NCBI RefSeq assembly: GCF_905147045.1 | Contig: NC_065904.1 | Coordinates: 4,216,001 to 4,280,000, forward strand | Reading direction: 5' to 3' | Source: Nymphalis io | Lineage: Eukaryota; Arthropoda; Insecta; Lepidoptera; Nymphalidae | DNA length: 64,000 bases | In this document: one piece after another, positions 12,121 to 23,604 of the stretch | How positions within the stretch are numbered: the stretch's first letter is position 1 | Layout of the letters: the number at the start of each line of letters is the position of its first letter | Notes under the pieces: generated by a model | Told to the model about the DNA's origin: nothing | The model's input: only the letters and a program-made list of their open reading frames with translations | Database searches by the model: none | Translations under genes and position numbers: made by a program

Positions 12121-12886
12121 GGTTGTCTCATAAACACCATACCTCTCAAATATTTCATTTACTTCTTAAACGTTTTTTTATAAAATTTCTATTTTATCAT
12201 GGAACTTTTAGACATTTTCTATTATTAATAAAAAAAAAAATTATCTTGTACCAAGTGCGATATTTCTTGTAAACTTTTAATTAAATGTCAATTGTCAACC
12301 ACATGTCATACTCATATGTCAATTTTTAAACTTCAAAATTGTTTGATTCTACATAGACTACAATAATTACTTTTTAATTAAATCAATTTACCTGTCTAAA
12401 ATGCATGTGGTTAATAGTTTTCATATATTACTTACTAAATTAATATATTTATGAAAAAAACACTCAAAAGATAATGTATTAAAATATTGTTATTTTATGC
12501 TATAGAAAATGAAAATATTTTGACTTTGACTTTATGAATCTAATACTATTCATAATCCTGGAATATTAGATTTATTGTAAAGCATATTGCTTGTGATTCC
12601 AAGCAATGGACATTTCTATATTGTATCTTTTATTAAATTAATTTTAAAATGGTAATAATTGTCAAAAGTCATTACATACGCAAAAAAACGTTATTGTCAT
12701 TTCTGGAAGCCATGTCAATTGTCAAATTTGTCAAGCAAGTAGGTACTTAATGTCAAAATCAAAAATATTAAATGACGAGTGCTTCACGATGTCAATGTAA
12801 GGGGTGGTTATGATGTTTCTTAAATTATTTTTTTTAAATCTATAAATAAATGAATACTTTTTTTTCTTGCGTTAAAAACCTTAACT
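12121..12886. promoter_or_regulatory. Divergent promoter region between EFCAB14-like (distal) and PIGO
   Basis: This 766-bp gap separates the minus-strand ATG at 12120 from the plus-strand ATG at 12887. The pentamer TGTCA occurs eleven times on the plus strand between 12285 and 12800. Some copies are closely spaced, as in the group around 12713-12735. No coding potential was seen. Function as a bidirectional promoter is inferred from the head-to-head gene starts. Confidence 0.5.
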
Positions 12887-15800
12887 ATGAAAGAAAAATG
12901 GAATTTTATTTTATACCTTGTTTGGTATTCATATCTTACACTATCGGCTGTTCTTATGTTTGGGCAGGGGTTTTTACTATCTCGTAAGACCCTGAATGAT
13001 ATATCAGAATGCGTGCCTTTAGAGAGTTTTGGGTGTGATGGTCGTCAGAACTCCAGTGAGAAATTTTCGTGTACCGAAAGCAGTAAAATTCAACGAATTT
13101 TAACAAATTCCGGTTCGCCAATTGTATGCACTACTAAGAGTCATAGAGTGGTATTTGTGTTAGTGGATGCACTGCGATATGATTTTACGGAATACAATGA
13201 AGAGAATGAGAAGCCTTTGTATTATCAAAATCGACTGCCAGTTATTCAAAAGACGATTGAGCGGTACCCAGAACGCGCGCGAATTTTTCGTTTTATGGCA
13301 GACCCACCGACAACAACACTTCAACGAATAAAGACGCTTGTTACGGGCTCATTACCAACCTTTGTAGATGTCAGTTCAAACTTTGCTGCTATTGAAATAC
13401 AGGAAGATAATGTAATTGACCAGGTAAACCTTACAGGTTCTATCACCTATACACTTTTAAAATAAGATCTCTTTGTAAATTTCTATTAAAATTTATATTT
13501 TTTCTTTTATTGTATAGGCACTTAAAGGAGGTAGTGAGGCTATATTGTTAGGAGATGACACATGGATGCGTTTAATTCCTGGTAGATGGTTACGCTCTCA
13601 TGCTTTGTATTCATTTCACACTTGGGATTTAGACACTGTTGACAATGGTATGTGTAACAAAACCAATATACTTTATTCAACATGAAAGCATTACACTTCC
13701 TTATTGATAATCAAATTGGAAACTACCACCGGCTTGGAAAAGACACACCCACCTTGAGAAAAACCGGCGAAAGAAACACAGTGTTTTTCTTTTATGAAAT
13801 TAAATGCAACTAACTCTAATATTTTGACATTTAACAATATATACTTTATTTGAAAATATTAATTCAATATAAAGTGAAATTTATGGAAGTTTAAGCATTT
13901 TCTACAAAATCATTTAATGATAAATATTTTAATTTGTAGAAGTGGATTCTAAAATCTATGATGAACTGAAGAGGAATGATTGGGATCTCCTTGTAGCTCA
14001 TTATCTAGGAGTGGACCATGCGGGTCATCGCTATGGTCCAAACCATCCAGAAATGGCAAGAAAGTTGAGTGAAACTAATGTGAGACTAGAGAAAATTATT
14101 GAATCATTGCCATCTGATGTCATACTTTATGTTGTAGGTGACCATGGCATGACGGAAACAGGTATTCAAATAATCTTATTTGCAAAGTTTTTTATATTAC
14201 CTTTAAAACAAATGTATACAAAGTTGATTAAGAAACTGCCATATTTTTCCCAATCACTGAGTATACAGTATCAAATTAAAAAAAAAAGTTGACACAATTT
14301 TAATCAGCGGTTTTTGTATGCCTTTTTATAAATCAATTTTAAATAGACTTCACGGTCTTTACAACATAAAACCATAGCTTACAAAAAGATTGGCTTTAAA
14401 TATAGGCTTATATCTCTTTAAGCATATTTAATACCAACTTTTTAATTCTTGGACATGGAATTAAATGTCTTATGTCTATTGTTTTAGACTCACAAGAATG
14501 GAAAGATTCGGAGGGTAGGTACTTGATTGTGTTGTAGATTGTGTAGTAGAGTTTGATTGTTTTATGTATTAAACTTTAGGATTGGTTTGTGATTCTAAAG
14601 CATATTAAAGCTATTGCTTTATTTTTACATTTTTTGTCCATAGCTGAGAATGAGAATTTATTCAATTGCATCCATAAATGAGAATTTATTCAATTGAATT
14701 AAATTCTATTTGTTTGTACAATAATGCAAAAACCTTCAAATTCATATTGCAATTCATAAAGAATTGAATTAATCATGCTTTATGTTAAGCTGAATGCTAT
14801 AGAGATGCATTGTTTGTAGGGGCTTATTTAACGTAATGTTGCAAAGATTATGCAAGAATTTAAAGAAAGAAAGAAACTATTCATTGCCTCTTACTAAACA
14901 AACAAATAAGGACAATTTAAATTTCACCTAGAATGTAGTGCTGCAAAATGACTCAGCTTAATCAAAACATCATACTTTACCTCGTAATTTACAATGCTAT
15001 GTTTTTTAAAGCAATAGTTTTATGACTACGAATTGATTCTTTTCTTTATAACAAAGACTAAACCAATGATAAATATTAATAAATAAAAGTAATATAATAA
15101 TAAATACATAATAATAATAAATAAATATTGAGAAACTCTTTATTTACAACACTTGCTTAAGATGAAAGTGAGAATAACTCATTTCCTTTTTGCTTGATGC
15201 CCAAATTGTATAATTTCTTTGCACGTTATTATTATAACAATATATTTGAAATCAAAACATACTTTTAAAATAGGTGATCATGGTGGTGACAGTAAAGCTG
15301 AACGCACAGCCGCATTATTTGCCTATCACAGTTCTGGGTTCAGTGGAGACGAAGCAGACAGACTTTCTGGAAAAGAAGTACAACAAACAGATTTCGCACC
15401 AACACTAAGTGCTGCTTTAGGAAGACCTCCACCTGCTCCGTCTCTAGGGAACTTACTGTTTCCTATTCTACCTAAGATGCCTATCGCTCATACATTGTTG
15501 CATTTGAGCAACAACTTAAAACAGGTAATAGTAACTAATATTTTTCTGTTGTTAATGTATTGAATTATTATTATTATTTGTTCATACTTACTACAATACT
15601 TTATGATTTTTATTTATTCAGGTTACCCAATATTTAGTTAGATATGGAGAGGAGTCTCAACAAATTTCACTCGATAGGCTTGCTCAATTGATTAACGTGA
15701 CTAGAGATCACATTGAGAAGGCAGCAAGTGTAGAAACTGAAGCAGAATTGAAATTGTATATTTCAGATGTTAGGTAAGTTTGCTGTTATATATTTAACTA

Positions 15801-18800
15801 TATAAAATATTATATAGTCGATACCAATAGCAAGAGGAATAAAGATAAATAAAAAAAAAAAAAAACTATGACCTTGAACTGGCATCATTGGTCGATATGG
15901 TATTTATCATAGATACGCGAAAAAAATATTTCAAGTTTATAACGGAATTTAAGTAAAATTAAAGTAGATAAGTATATGAAATGGTGTTGGATAATACATA
16001 AATATATATTAAACAAGAACTGTTTTTATTACGTAATATAGCTGAGTTTCTAGCAAATCGCATGGAATATATAAACATAAGGTTTGTTTATCTTTACTCC
16101 TTATGGAATGGAATATATTACAGATAAATGTATTCACTGCTATAAATTATTTTTATTGATGATTCCCGGATTCTACACTTACATTTGTTAAATTGTTACA
16201 GAGTATTAATGGACAACATTCGCAGCATATTTAGAGAAGTTTGGGTTGAGTTTGATTCTCTTTCAATGCTCAGAGCACTTCTTCTGTTACTTCTTACAGT
16301 TTTCTTTAATTGGATTATCACTGAAGGCATTCCAGCTGAGCGTATTCCACACGTTTTCGCTAGTTCATTTGTCCCTAGTGGACTTATATCAATGGCTGTT
16401 TGCGTAGGAATTTGTTATACTGGATATTATTTGGAAATTGTTGAAGATTTAGGGCATGCGATAATTTTAAGCACGGGCCTAATATCAGGGGCGATAACAT
16501 GCGTGCTAGTTATAATGCATTGGGATGGTATCACGCAAAGGTGGTACGAAGGACGTTCTCAGTTTTATGAACGTTTCGCTAGAGTCGCTTTATTTGCATC
16601 GGCAGCGATTTTAGTATCAAACAGCTACATAATAGAGGAAGGAGCTACTTTATCCTTCCTCTCATTAACAATATTAGGATTGATGTCTTGGAGTATTGGC
16701 AATATAAAATCGTTGGTTCTGTGGGCTGGTTTTGGTGTTGTTATGGCATTGACTAGATCCTATCGAGGATGTCGGGAAGAGCAAGGTGATTGTTGGACGG
16801 CTGGGGAGGGTGTAGCGACGGGAAATGCCTCTAGAGCTGCATTAGTCATCGCGTTGGGATCAGTAGCTGCAGTAGTAGCTATTGCAAGACGTCATGTGGA
16901 ATGGAGGGGTTACGGGATAGTTATTGCTAGTATTTTCACATGCGCTCATTGGGCAGTCGGATGGGGCTCGTTAGGTTCTCCAAGCAGATCGAAAATGCTA
17001 GCTAGAGGGGCGTGGCTAGTAATAGTTACTATGTTTGCTCTTCTCTGGAGAAAAGACGGCAGAGGAGCTACTTTACCACTGGTCGTGTCTGGGTTGCTAT
17101 TTTATTTGGCAAATGCTCTAGTTTTAGGGGCGTCGCTTGCGCCAACCGCCGGTTTGGCTCTTCTCTCAGGATTTTTAGCCTTGAACATCGTTTCAATGTT
17201 GAAGAATGAAGGCTCAATTAAATTCTGTAAGTTACCCTTTTATCATATTATTATATAACTTGATTATATAATCTATATAGTATAATAACTAGTATAAAAA
17301 AGTCGCTAAATTCCTCGTTCTGTATCTCCGTTAACTCCTTCTAAACCACGCAACGAATTTTAATACGGTTTTCACAAATAGAAAGAGCATTAAACGAGGA
17401 TAGCTTATATTTATAATATAATTCGTATATATTTTGTGCGTTTCGTTCGTCACAAAACCCGTACGAAGTTACATGATAAAAGTCCGTTCATATTGCCTTA
17501 TTTAAATATTGCACGTGATTAAAATTGATCTAGTAACTTCCATGTGATGCCCGAACATAGGCTGATATACTAAATACCATACTTTAATTCAATATTGTAT
17601 CTATGTTCCCTTTGTCAATAAAAATAATAACAAATAAAAATATCAATCAATAAAAATCGTGTGTAAATATAATTAAATTAATTACAGCGTTAACAACGAG
17701 ATGTAACTCGAGCATGGCGTGTCTATGGGCGTTGTTGGGCTCGTACCATTTCTATGGCACGGGCCATCACGCGACTTTGAGCAACGTACGATGGGCCGCT
17801 GTATTCCACGCCGGGGATCCGAACTATTCTTCCTTCGGGACTATCATTTCTATTACTTTGATGTTTATTTATTTATTTGGTAAGATTTCAAATTTCTTAA
17901 ATCATTAATAAGAATTTATTGGTTTTCTCGGCTAATATAATTAATGATCATTTGTTTCTATGTTTCTAAAGGATACTTTGACATCAATTCCATCGCGAAC
18001 AAAGAAATTTGGCAACTCCTTTCTTTGTCGCACTTCCAAAAAATGGATTTCCTTATCAGCTCACGTGTTCCCCTCCTCTTACAACCCGGGTTCCTTCAAA
18101 CGAGGCGTGAAGAGGCATCTTGCGGGCCGGCAAGGCGAAGGCGGCTAGTGCAGAACGTTTTCCCCGTCTGTACTGGCCGTCGTCGCGTTTGGACTCTACT
18201 ACCACTTAGCATCGGGTGGAGTAGAGTCATTTGCCTTCCCGGCAAATATATATATAAAAAAAAAGTGTTTATATTCGTAATTTGAACGCCCGATAGTACA
18301 GTACAGTACAGTAACAGCCTGTTAATGTCCCACTGCTGGGCTAAGGCCTCCTCTCCCTTTTGAGGAGAAGGTTTGGAGCTTATTCCACCACGCTGCTCCA
18401 ATGCGGGTTGGTAGAATACACATGTGGCAGAATTTCAATGAAATTAGACACATGCAGGTTTCCTCACGATGTTTTCCTTCACCGTTAAGCACGAGATGAA
18501 TTATAAACACAAATTAAGCACATGAAAATTCAGTGGTGCTTGCCCGGGTTTGAACCCACGATCATCGGTTAAGATTCACGCGTTCTTACCACTAGGCCAT
18601 CTCGGCTTTTATAATCGGCCCGATAAGATTGTATTAAATGTTCTCTTTTTATCTTAAATATATTTATTTGATCTAGTTAGAGAAGTTCTTATCGTATGAA
18701 CAAATAGTAACTATATGAAGATAGTTTCTAATCGCTTATGTAATATTTATTTAAAAAGCGAGAGTTGTTATCACCGACTTTTTTATTTACTACAAGTATG

Positions 18801-20208
18801 GACATACAACAAATCTGCTTATAGTTTAGGAATGGTAGATATACACAAAAAAAGTCCTATAGTATTTATTTCGTTACTTATTATAGTAATTATTGGGTGT
18901 TTCACTTTATAAGAAATAATGTGTGATGGATTGTTCTTTTAATTCAAAATGTTGATGTACCTTCTCCTCAAAAGGGAGAGGAGGCCTTAGCCCAGCAGTG
19001 GGACATTAACAGGCTGTTACTGTTACTGTTACTGTTGATGTACTAATAAAATAAATTTCAAAAACGTTTAAAGTGATATAATTTATTTTCTTCTTTAAAT
19101 AATCTTTATATTTCATTTAAATGGCCGTTTGAAAACCGTTATGTTTTTATCCATCCGTTAGATATAATTTAGGTTATTTTCGTAAAACAGGAATGCCTTT
19201 ATTATTCGGTGCAACTTTACCTCTACTGGCGCTATGGGGACGTAATGGTGCTTCCACACTGGGGCCTCGGACGCAACTTGCCGCGGTGTTCTCCCTATGT
19301 CTCAAATTTGCGCTTTGTTATGCTATTAGAGTAAGTGTTATTTTGATTTGTACTATTTTGACTAAATGCTTATAGGTAGCTAAAGGACTTGGAACTAAAA
19401 TATATAAAAAATTATCAACGTGTTATAAAGTTCCGATTCGTATAGTCTATTTACAAGCGGCGCTACATTTATTTTATAAACATTATTTAAAAAAAAAAAA
19501 AAATTAAACGTTCCTAATGCGATTAACACGAAATAATAATAAACGAAGTTTGAAATAATATTTTGAGGCAGTGTTTTAAAGTACAATAAAATATTATTTG
19601 TACTTTAAAACACTGCCGCGTTGGTTTAGTGGCTTGATGTAAGGCCGCAGACTCGGAGGTCCTGGGTTCAATTCCCAGGTCGGGCCAATAAAAAGTTATT
19701 GAGTTTTTCTGTCAGAAAATTCTCAGTAGCAGCCCGGAGTCTGGAAGTTGGAAGTGTGTACACTCCCGTGCCTCTAAAAGCACGTAAAGCCTTTGGTCCT
19801 GCGCCTGAACTCTTTGCGGTCGTGTAGGATTGCTGTCCCATCGGATTATGAGAGTTAAGGAATAGAGAGTGCACCTGTGTTTGCGCCTACACTTGTGCAC
19901 TATAATATCTCCTGCGTAGTTGGCTAATCTTTCTTGAGATTGGCCGCCGTGGCCGAAATCGGTCTGGAGGACATTATTATTATTATTACTTTAAAACATA
20001 AACATATGCATTTAATAAAACAAATTTGCTTCAGGTGTTTGCGTGTGCGTTATCAGCTACAATCCACTGCCGACATCTTATGATTTGGGGTGTGTTCACA
20101 CCAAAGCTAATGTTCGAAATCGGATCTTGTGCTGCTGCTCTCCTTGGAACCCTCATTGGAGCAACACTAACAGCTTGGCACATACCGAACCAGACAAGAT
20201 CGAGTTGA
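12887..20208 (+). CDS. PIGO: GPI ethanolamine phosphate transferase 3 (PIG-O)
   Basis: Adds the bridging ethanolamine phosphate to the third mannose of the GPI anchor in the ER membrane; the family works with PIGF. Nine exons: 12887-13423, 13518-13647, 13940-14161, 15274-15524, 15622-15773, 16202-17226, 17688-17879, 19191-19330 and 20035-20208. All junctions are in phase, giving 940 residues (human about 1089). A signal-anchor helix at residues 7-28 precedes a luminal alkaline-phosphatase-fold domain. That domain has VDALRYDF (Asp94), the Thr triplet 142-144 that should hold the nucleophile, GVDHAGH (246-252) and GDHGMT (289-294), followed by DHGGDS. From about residue 450 there are many transmembrane helices. 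The last exon carries HLMIWGVFTPKLMFE, close to the human PIGO tail. Intron 7 holds a LINE end and two SINE pieces; intron 8 holds a complete SINE. Confidence 0.95.
13700..13795. mobile_element. Short repeat fragment in PIGO intron 2
   Basis: Contains GAAACTACCACCGGCTTGGA and AAAAACCGGCGAAAGAAACA, words resembling a repeated stretch commonly seen near the 3' end of lepidopteran non-LTR elements. It is too short for a firm class. Confidence 0.35.
17965..18262 (+). mobile_element. 3' end of a non-LTR retrotransposon (5'-truncated) in PIGO intron 7
   Basis: A plus-strand frame ends with SAHVFPSSYN and FKRGVKRHLAGRQGEG, the usual carboxyl end of a non-LTR reverse transcriptase. A GC-rich 3' UTR with a strong hairpin at 18192-18228 follows, then an AT/A-rich tail near 18246-18262. 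The same 3' end recurs at 62366-62540. It sits in the PIGO intron in the sense direction, without disturbing the flanking splice sites. Confidence 0.75.
18296..18608 (-). mobile_element. Repeat family C: tRNA-derived SINE, full copy
   Basis: Read on the minus strand it begins AAGCCGAGATGGCCTAGTGG (tRNA A-box-like), has GGGTTCAAACCCGGGCAAGC (B-box), a conserved body, and ends ACATTAACAGGCTGTTACTG with a short tandem tail. It lies within PIGO intron 7 in antisense orientation. The copy at 29032-29348 is almost identical. Confidence 0.85.
18960..19037 (+). mobile_element. Repeat family C: 3' fragment
   Basis: Starts at CTTCTCCTCAAAAGGGAGAG and ends with several TTACTG units. It is oriented opposite to the copy at 18296-18608, about 350 bp away in the same PIGO intron, so the two could pair in the transcript. 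Confidence 0.8.
19567..19617. repeat. Perfect 20-bp inverted repeat at a SINE 5' end
   Basis: Arms 19567-19586 and 19598-19617 are exact reverse complements around an 11-nt AT loop. The right arm spans the target-site duplication and the first bases of the family B SINE at 19613. Confidence 0.9.
19613..19987 (+). mobile_element. Repeat family B: tRNA-derived SINE with ATT tail, full copy
   Basis: The head GCCGCGTTGGTTTAGTGGC and GGTTCAATTCCCAGG look like tRNA A and B boxes. A body of about 300 bp follows, ending in ATT repeats. An 11-bp direct repeat ACTTTAAAACA flanks it at 19602-19612 and 19988-19998, a clear target-site duplication. It lies in PIGO intron 8. Confidence 0.9.
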
Positions 20209-21793
20209 CACAAGTGATTTAACACTTGTTAAATTAACTCTTATAATGGTTTGTTTAGAAATTTTATGTAGAGTAAAACTAGTATGAGAATTTTGTATGA
20301 AAATTTCTTGATTTGTGACGTGGTTCACAAACAGTTTTAAACTAGTTTGACTGTAGATAGTGCTCTTATAATTCCAGAGGTACAATATTTACACATTTAA
20401 GTGTAAAGAAAAACCGATGTATTATCATATTTTCTACATGTTCGTTTATGAAATAATAACCAGAAAAAGTACGGTACTTAATGCGAGGGCATTAAGTACC
20501 ATAGACAAACCATTTTTTTTTCACTATATTGTACCATAATAATTTAATTATAAGGGTCTTATTAAAAACTAAATTAAAATAAATTAAAATATGTCCATAA
20601 ATATTATTGTCATTGTTTCTGTTGAAACTCATGTTATAAAATGTTATCCTAATTGGATATGACGAACCAGTATTCTATTAAATATTTATCATTAAAGGCC
20701 TTTTCGGACTTGGTTTTTGTTTTATAATAATTAACCAAAGGGCAAAAAGTATTTTTATTAGTATTTTATATAAGGGATATTATAATATTTATGTCATTTT
20801 GATTTTTACTTCATAGACTGCACGAGATTATTAATTTTAATGTTATGAAATTGTCTATCAGATATATGAATTTTTATCTATGTTATTATTTATTTTACAG
20901 TATAAAAAATTAAGTTTACTTTCATTGTTAATTCTATCTGAAAACGGCTGGCTAATAATTTAAATAATACAAAGAATATAAATAAATCGCAAGTGTGATT
21001 TAGATTTTGTACAAATTTGTTATTCAAACCTAGCTTGCCAAATAATCTATGCAGTATGTTGGCCATGATTTTCAAATATTGTACTGTTGAAAACCTATTT
21101 ATAAGACCATTCTAATAATATTGACCAATTTCTTCATAATCTTATAAATAATATAATGGTTCGTTGTGCACTGAAATTTCTGTTAAATTTGCAAGTCTCG
21201 AAAATATTAGGATCTATTGTAACCTAATCCAGTTGACAGCTCAAAAATTGACAATATCTCTTTGATGGAGATGCATCTAAAGACCGAGACTTGTATGTTA
21301 AGAGAACTCTTATATGCCACAATTTTTATTTTAAAATTGTTTTAAATTTATATAATGATCTTATTTTTTAGGTTTTACTTAAATTTTACTCGATATTTTT
21401 TGATTCATCTCGCAGACATTTTATTTGATTATTGTATAAACATCACATTTGGTTTGTTGAAATGTCTTGTTTGTAGGCTCTAAATAATATCAACGCATAT
21501 AAATAAGGTAGCGCTTAGTGTTATGAATTATACCAACACTGCCATGTTTTAAAGCTTTTTCAACAGAATTATAACAAGGTTGTTATTTTATAATTTTAAA
21601 TATTTATATTATTGTTATGACATCTTATTCATAGTAGTTATAGTGAATTTATTTATATTGTACAATGTACGATAAAAGTAAATAAAGGGAATTTCTTGCA
21701 ACCATTTTTTTTAACCTGATGTTAAATTCGAATTTTATGTGTAAAATAATCGCTGTACAATTTGCACAAGTAATTTTAAAATAACTCATAAGA
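20209..21793. other. PIGO 3' UTR and intergenic AT-rich DNA
   Basis: No coding exon seen. It contains a 12-bp-arm hairpin at 20473-20500 and several ATTAAA or AATAAA-type words that could end the PIGO transcript. The rest is low-complexity AT-rich sequence. Confidence 0.5.
20473..20500. repeat. 12-bp inverted repeat with 4-nt loop
   Basis: GGTACTTAATGC and GCATTAAGTACC flank GAGG in the PIGO 3' flank. Confidence 0.85.
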
Positions 21794-22063
21794 AATAATA
21801 ATAATAATATCCTGGGACATTTTTCACACACGGCCATCTGATCCCAAATCAAGCTTATACAAAGCTTGTGCTATGGAAACCAGACAACTGATATACTACA
21901 TATACTACTTTTCTTTTGTAAATACATACTTATATAGATAATTACACCCAGACTCAGGACAAACAGACATGTTCATGCACACAAATGTCTGTCCTGGGTG
22001 AGAATCGAACCCACAACCTTCGGCGTGAAAGGCAAGTATCTACCAACTACGCCAATCGTCGTC
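21794..22063 (-). mobile_element. Repeat family D: tRNA-derived SINE
   Basis: On the minus strand it starts GATTGGCGTAGTTGGTAGAT, with GGGTTCGATTCTCACCC as B box. The body ends TGTCCCAGGATATTATTATT. This head-body-ATT-tail layout is that of a tRNA-derived SINE. Only one copy is in the window. Confidence 0.75.
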
Positions 22064-22085
22064 AAAATAAGAAAAAATTCGGTTA

Positions 22086-22845
22086 CTAGACCTTGGTAGA
22101 CACTGCCTGCATACAGATGATTTTTTTTGGAAAGCAGGTAACAAATACTACTTCATACATTAATGCTTTGAGAATTCGTGTTTGCACAGTCGACGATAGT
22201 TTTTTTTTGATATTTAGTTCCTCCAAGATCGAGATGTTAGTCCGAAATGCTGTCCAAGGGATCCGCAGCAGTCGCCGCCAACACCACATTTCAAGTGCGT
22301 CAATTTTGCGTTGGTCTTTCTGTCGAACCGTCCATGTATCTGCGCCGTAAAGAAATATAGGGAAGACCAGGCTTCTCATCAGGCGGACTTTGGTCCCTTT
22401 TGTTATATTGCGGTTGCACCAGACTCTTTTTAGCCTATCAACAGCAGACCTTGTGATAGCACATCTCCTTTGAATCTCGTCCTCACATCCACCAGTGTTC
22501 GTGATCGTGGAGCCGAGGTCCACGTAGCTTTGAACTACTTTACAGTTGCCAATCATAGATATTGATTGGTGATTCAGTTCAGCACGGTCCATGATCACAT
22601 TGTTCAAAATGAACACTCCATGGAACGACTCATTGTCCAAGGGCGAGTGGAAAACAAGCGGTCGCGCGGTCGAGTACCCAAGCGTTGGACAGACATTATA
22701 AAAGCAGCAACACAGACCTCCATAGTCCGATGTTCTAGAAATGCTGAAGACCGCATCAAATGGAGACACATAGCGGGGGCTACATTAGCCAAAAACGATG
22801 CGTCATTGTCAACCACGACCACTCTGTCAAGAGCGAACGACTGAT
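22086..22845. pseudogene. RTE-type reverse transcriptase remnant with inverted 5' part
   Basis: On the minus strand, about 22600-22130, a frame reads the late reverse-transcriptase region with LGSTITNTGGCEDEI, RCAITRSAVDRLK, FLYGADTWTVRQKDQRK and MWCWRRLLRIPW. On the plus strand, about 22613-22845, a second frame reads the next part, with GRVENKRSRGRVPKRWTDII and RIKWRHIAGATLA. The two parts are consecutive in the element but lie on opposite strands. This is the pattern left by twin priming. The open reading is short and isolated, so this is a dead copy. It lies between PIGO and ASNA1. Confidence 0.8.
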
Positions 22846-22879
22846 GAGAGACATCAATGCTATGCCAACCTAAAATATT

Positions 22880-22980
22880 ATATTGTTTATGCTAATTACA
22901 CTGCCCCACTCACTCTTCGAATTAAGCCTGAATGCACAGCACAATCCGTAAAGTGCTTGGCAATAGGTGAAACCTCCACA
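22880..22980 (+). repeat. Diverged fragment resembling family A
   Basis: TAATTACACTG and CCACTCACTCTTCGAATTAA parallel the middle of family A copies. The match fades after about 50 bases. Confidence 0.3.
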
Positions 22981-22984
22981 TTCA

Positions 22985-23604
22985 CATTGTGAAAAATTTA
23001 GTTTGGTTTTAATCATAGCTTAAAATTCTTGAAACTTGAAATAGTTGTTGGCTTTGGTTAATGATAAAACAGATCTATTATAGTTTCCACTACAAAACGA
23101 ATGTCTTATATTAATTTGTTCAGTTTATAATACATGTACACAAGGTAATCAAAGACATTTAATTTTGTTGGGAAAAGTTTATTCAAATTTTGTATGGTAA
23201 ATAAGACAAATATTGCATATTCGTCAAAACTATATAATACTTTAGGCTAATAGTGTAGAAGCATATTCAAACAGAATTTTTTCTAAAAAATTCTAAATTA
23301 GTGCTTTTATACAAACAAAATATAAGTTTTCCCAATATTAATATTAAATTAAATTGCTGCAGTTTTATTTACAATATTCTCAAACCAATTTTATAAAATA
23401 AATAAAAATTACAGTGTGAATATATTTTATATGACATCCACTTAAGACATACATTTTAATCAGAGGTTAACTAAATTGTCATAGAATCGTTTACTAACTG
23501 TATAATAAAACAATTTTGTTCTAGATCAATTTTATCATTCTACTTAGTAAAATGTATAAATCTGTGGATGCTAATATTCCCCCACCCAATATATGATATA
23601 GTAA
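22985..23604. other. ASNA1 3' flank
   Basis: AT-rich, no coding exon. Minus-strand AATAAA words, seen on the plus strand as TTTATT (for example near 23362), lie downstream of the ASNA1 stop and could serve its polyadenylation. Confidence 0.4.

Noticed and set aside
17965..18150. An extra PIGO exon at the frame containing SAHVFPSSYN
   Set aside because: It is the end of a reverse transcriptase, and exons 17688-17879 and 19191-19330 join in phase without it and match the PIGO family.
18322..18510. 62-codon frame with an identical partner at 29148-29336
   Set aside because: Both are the body of family C SINEs.
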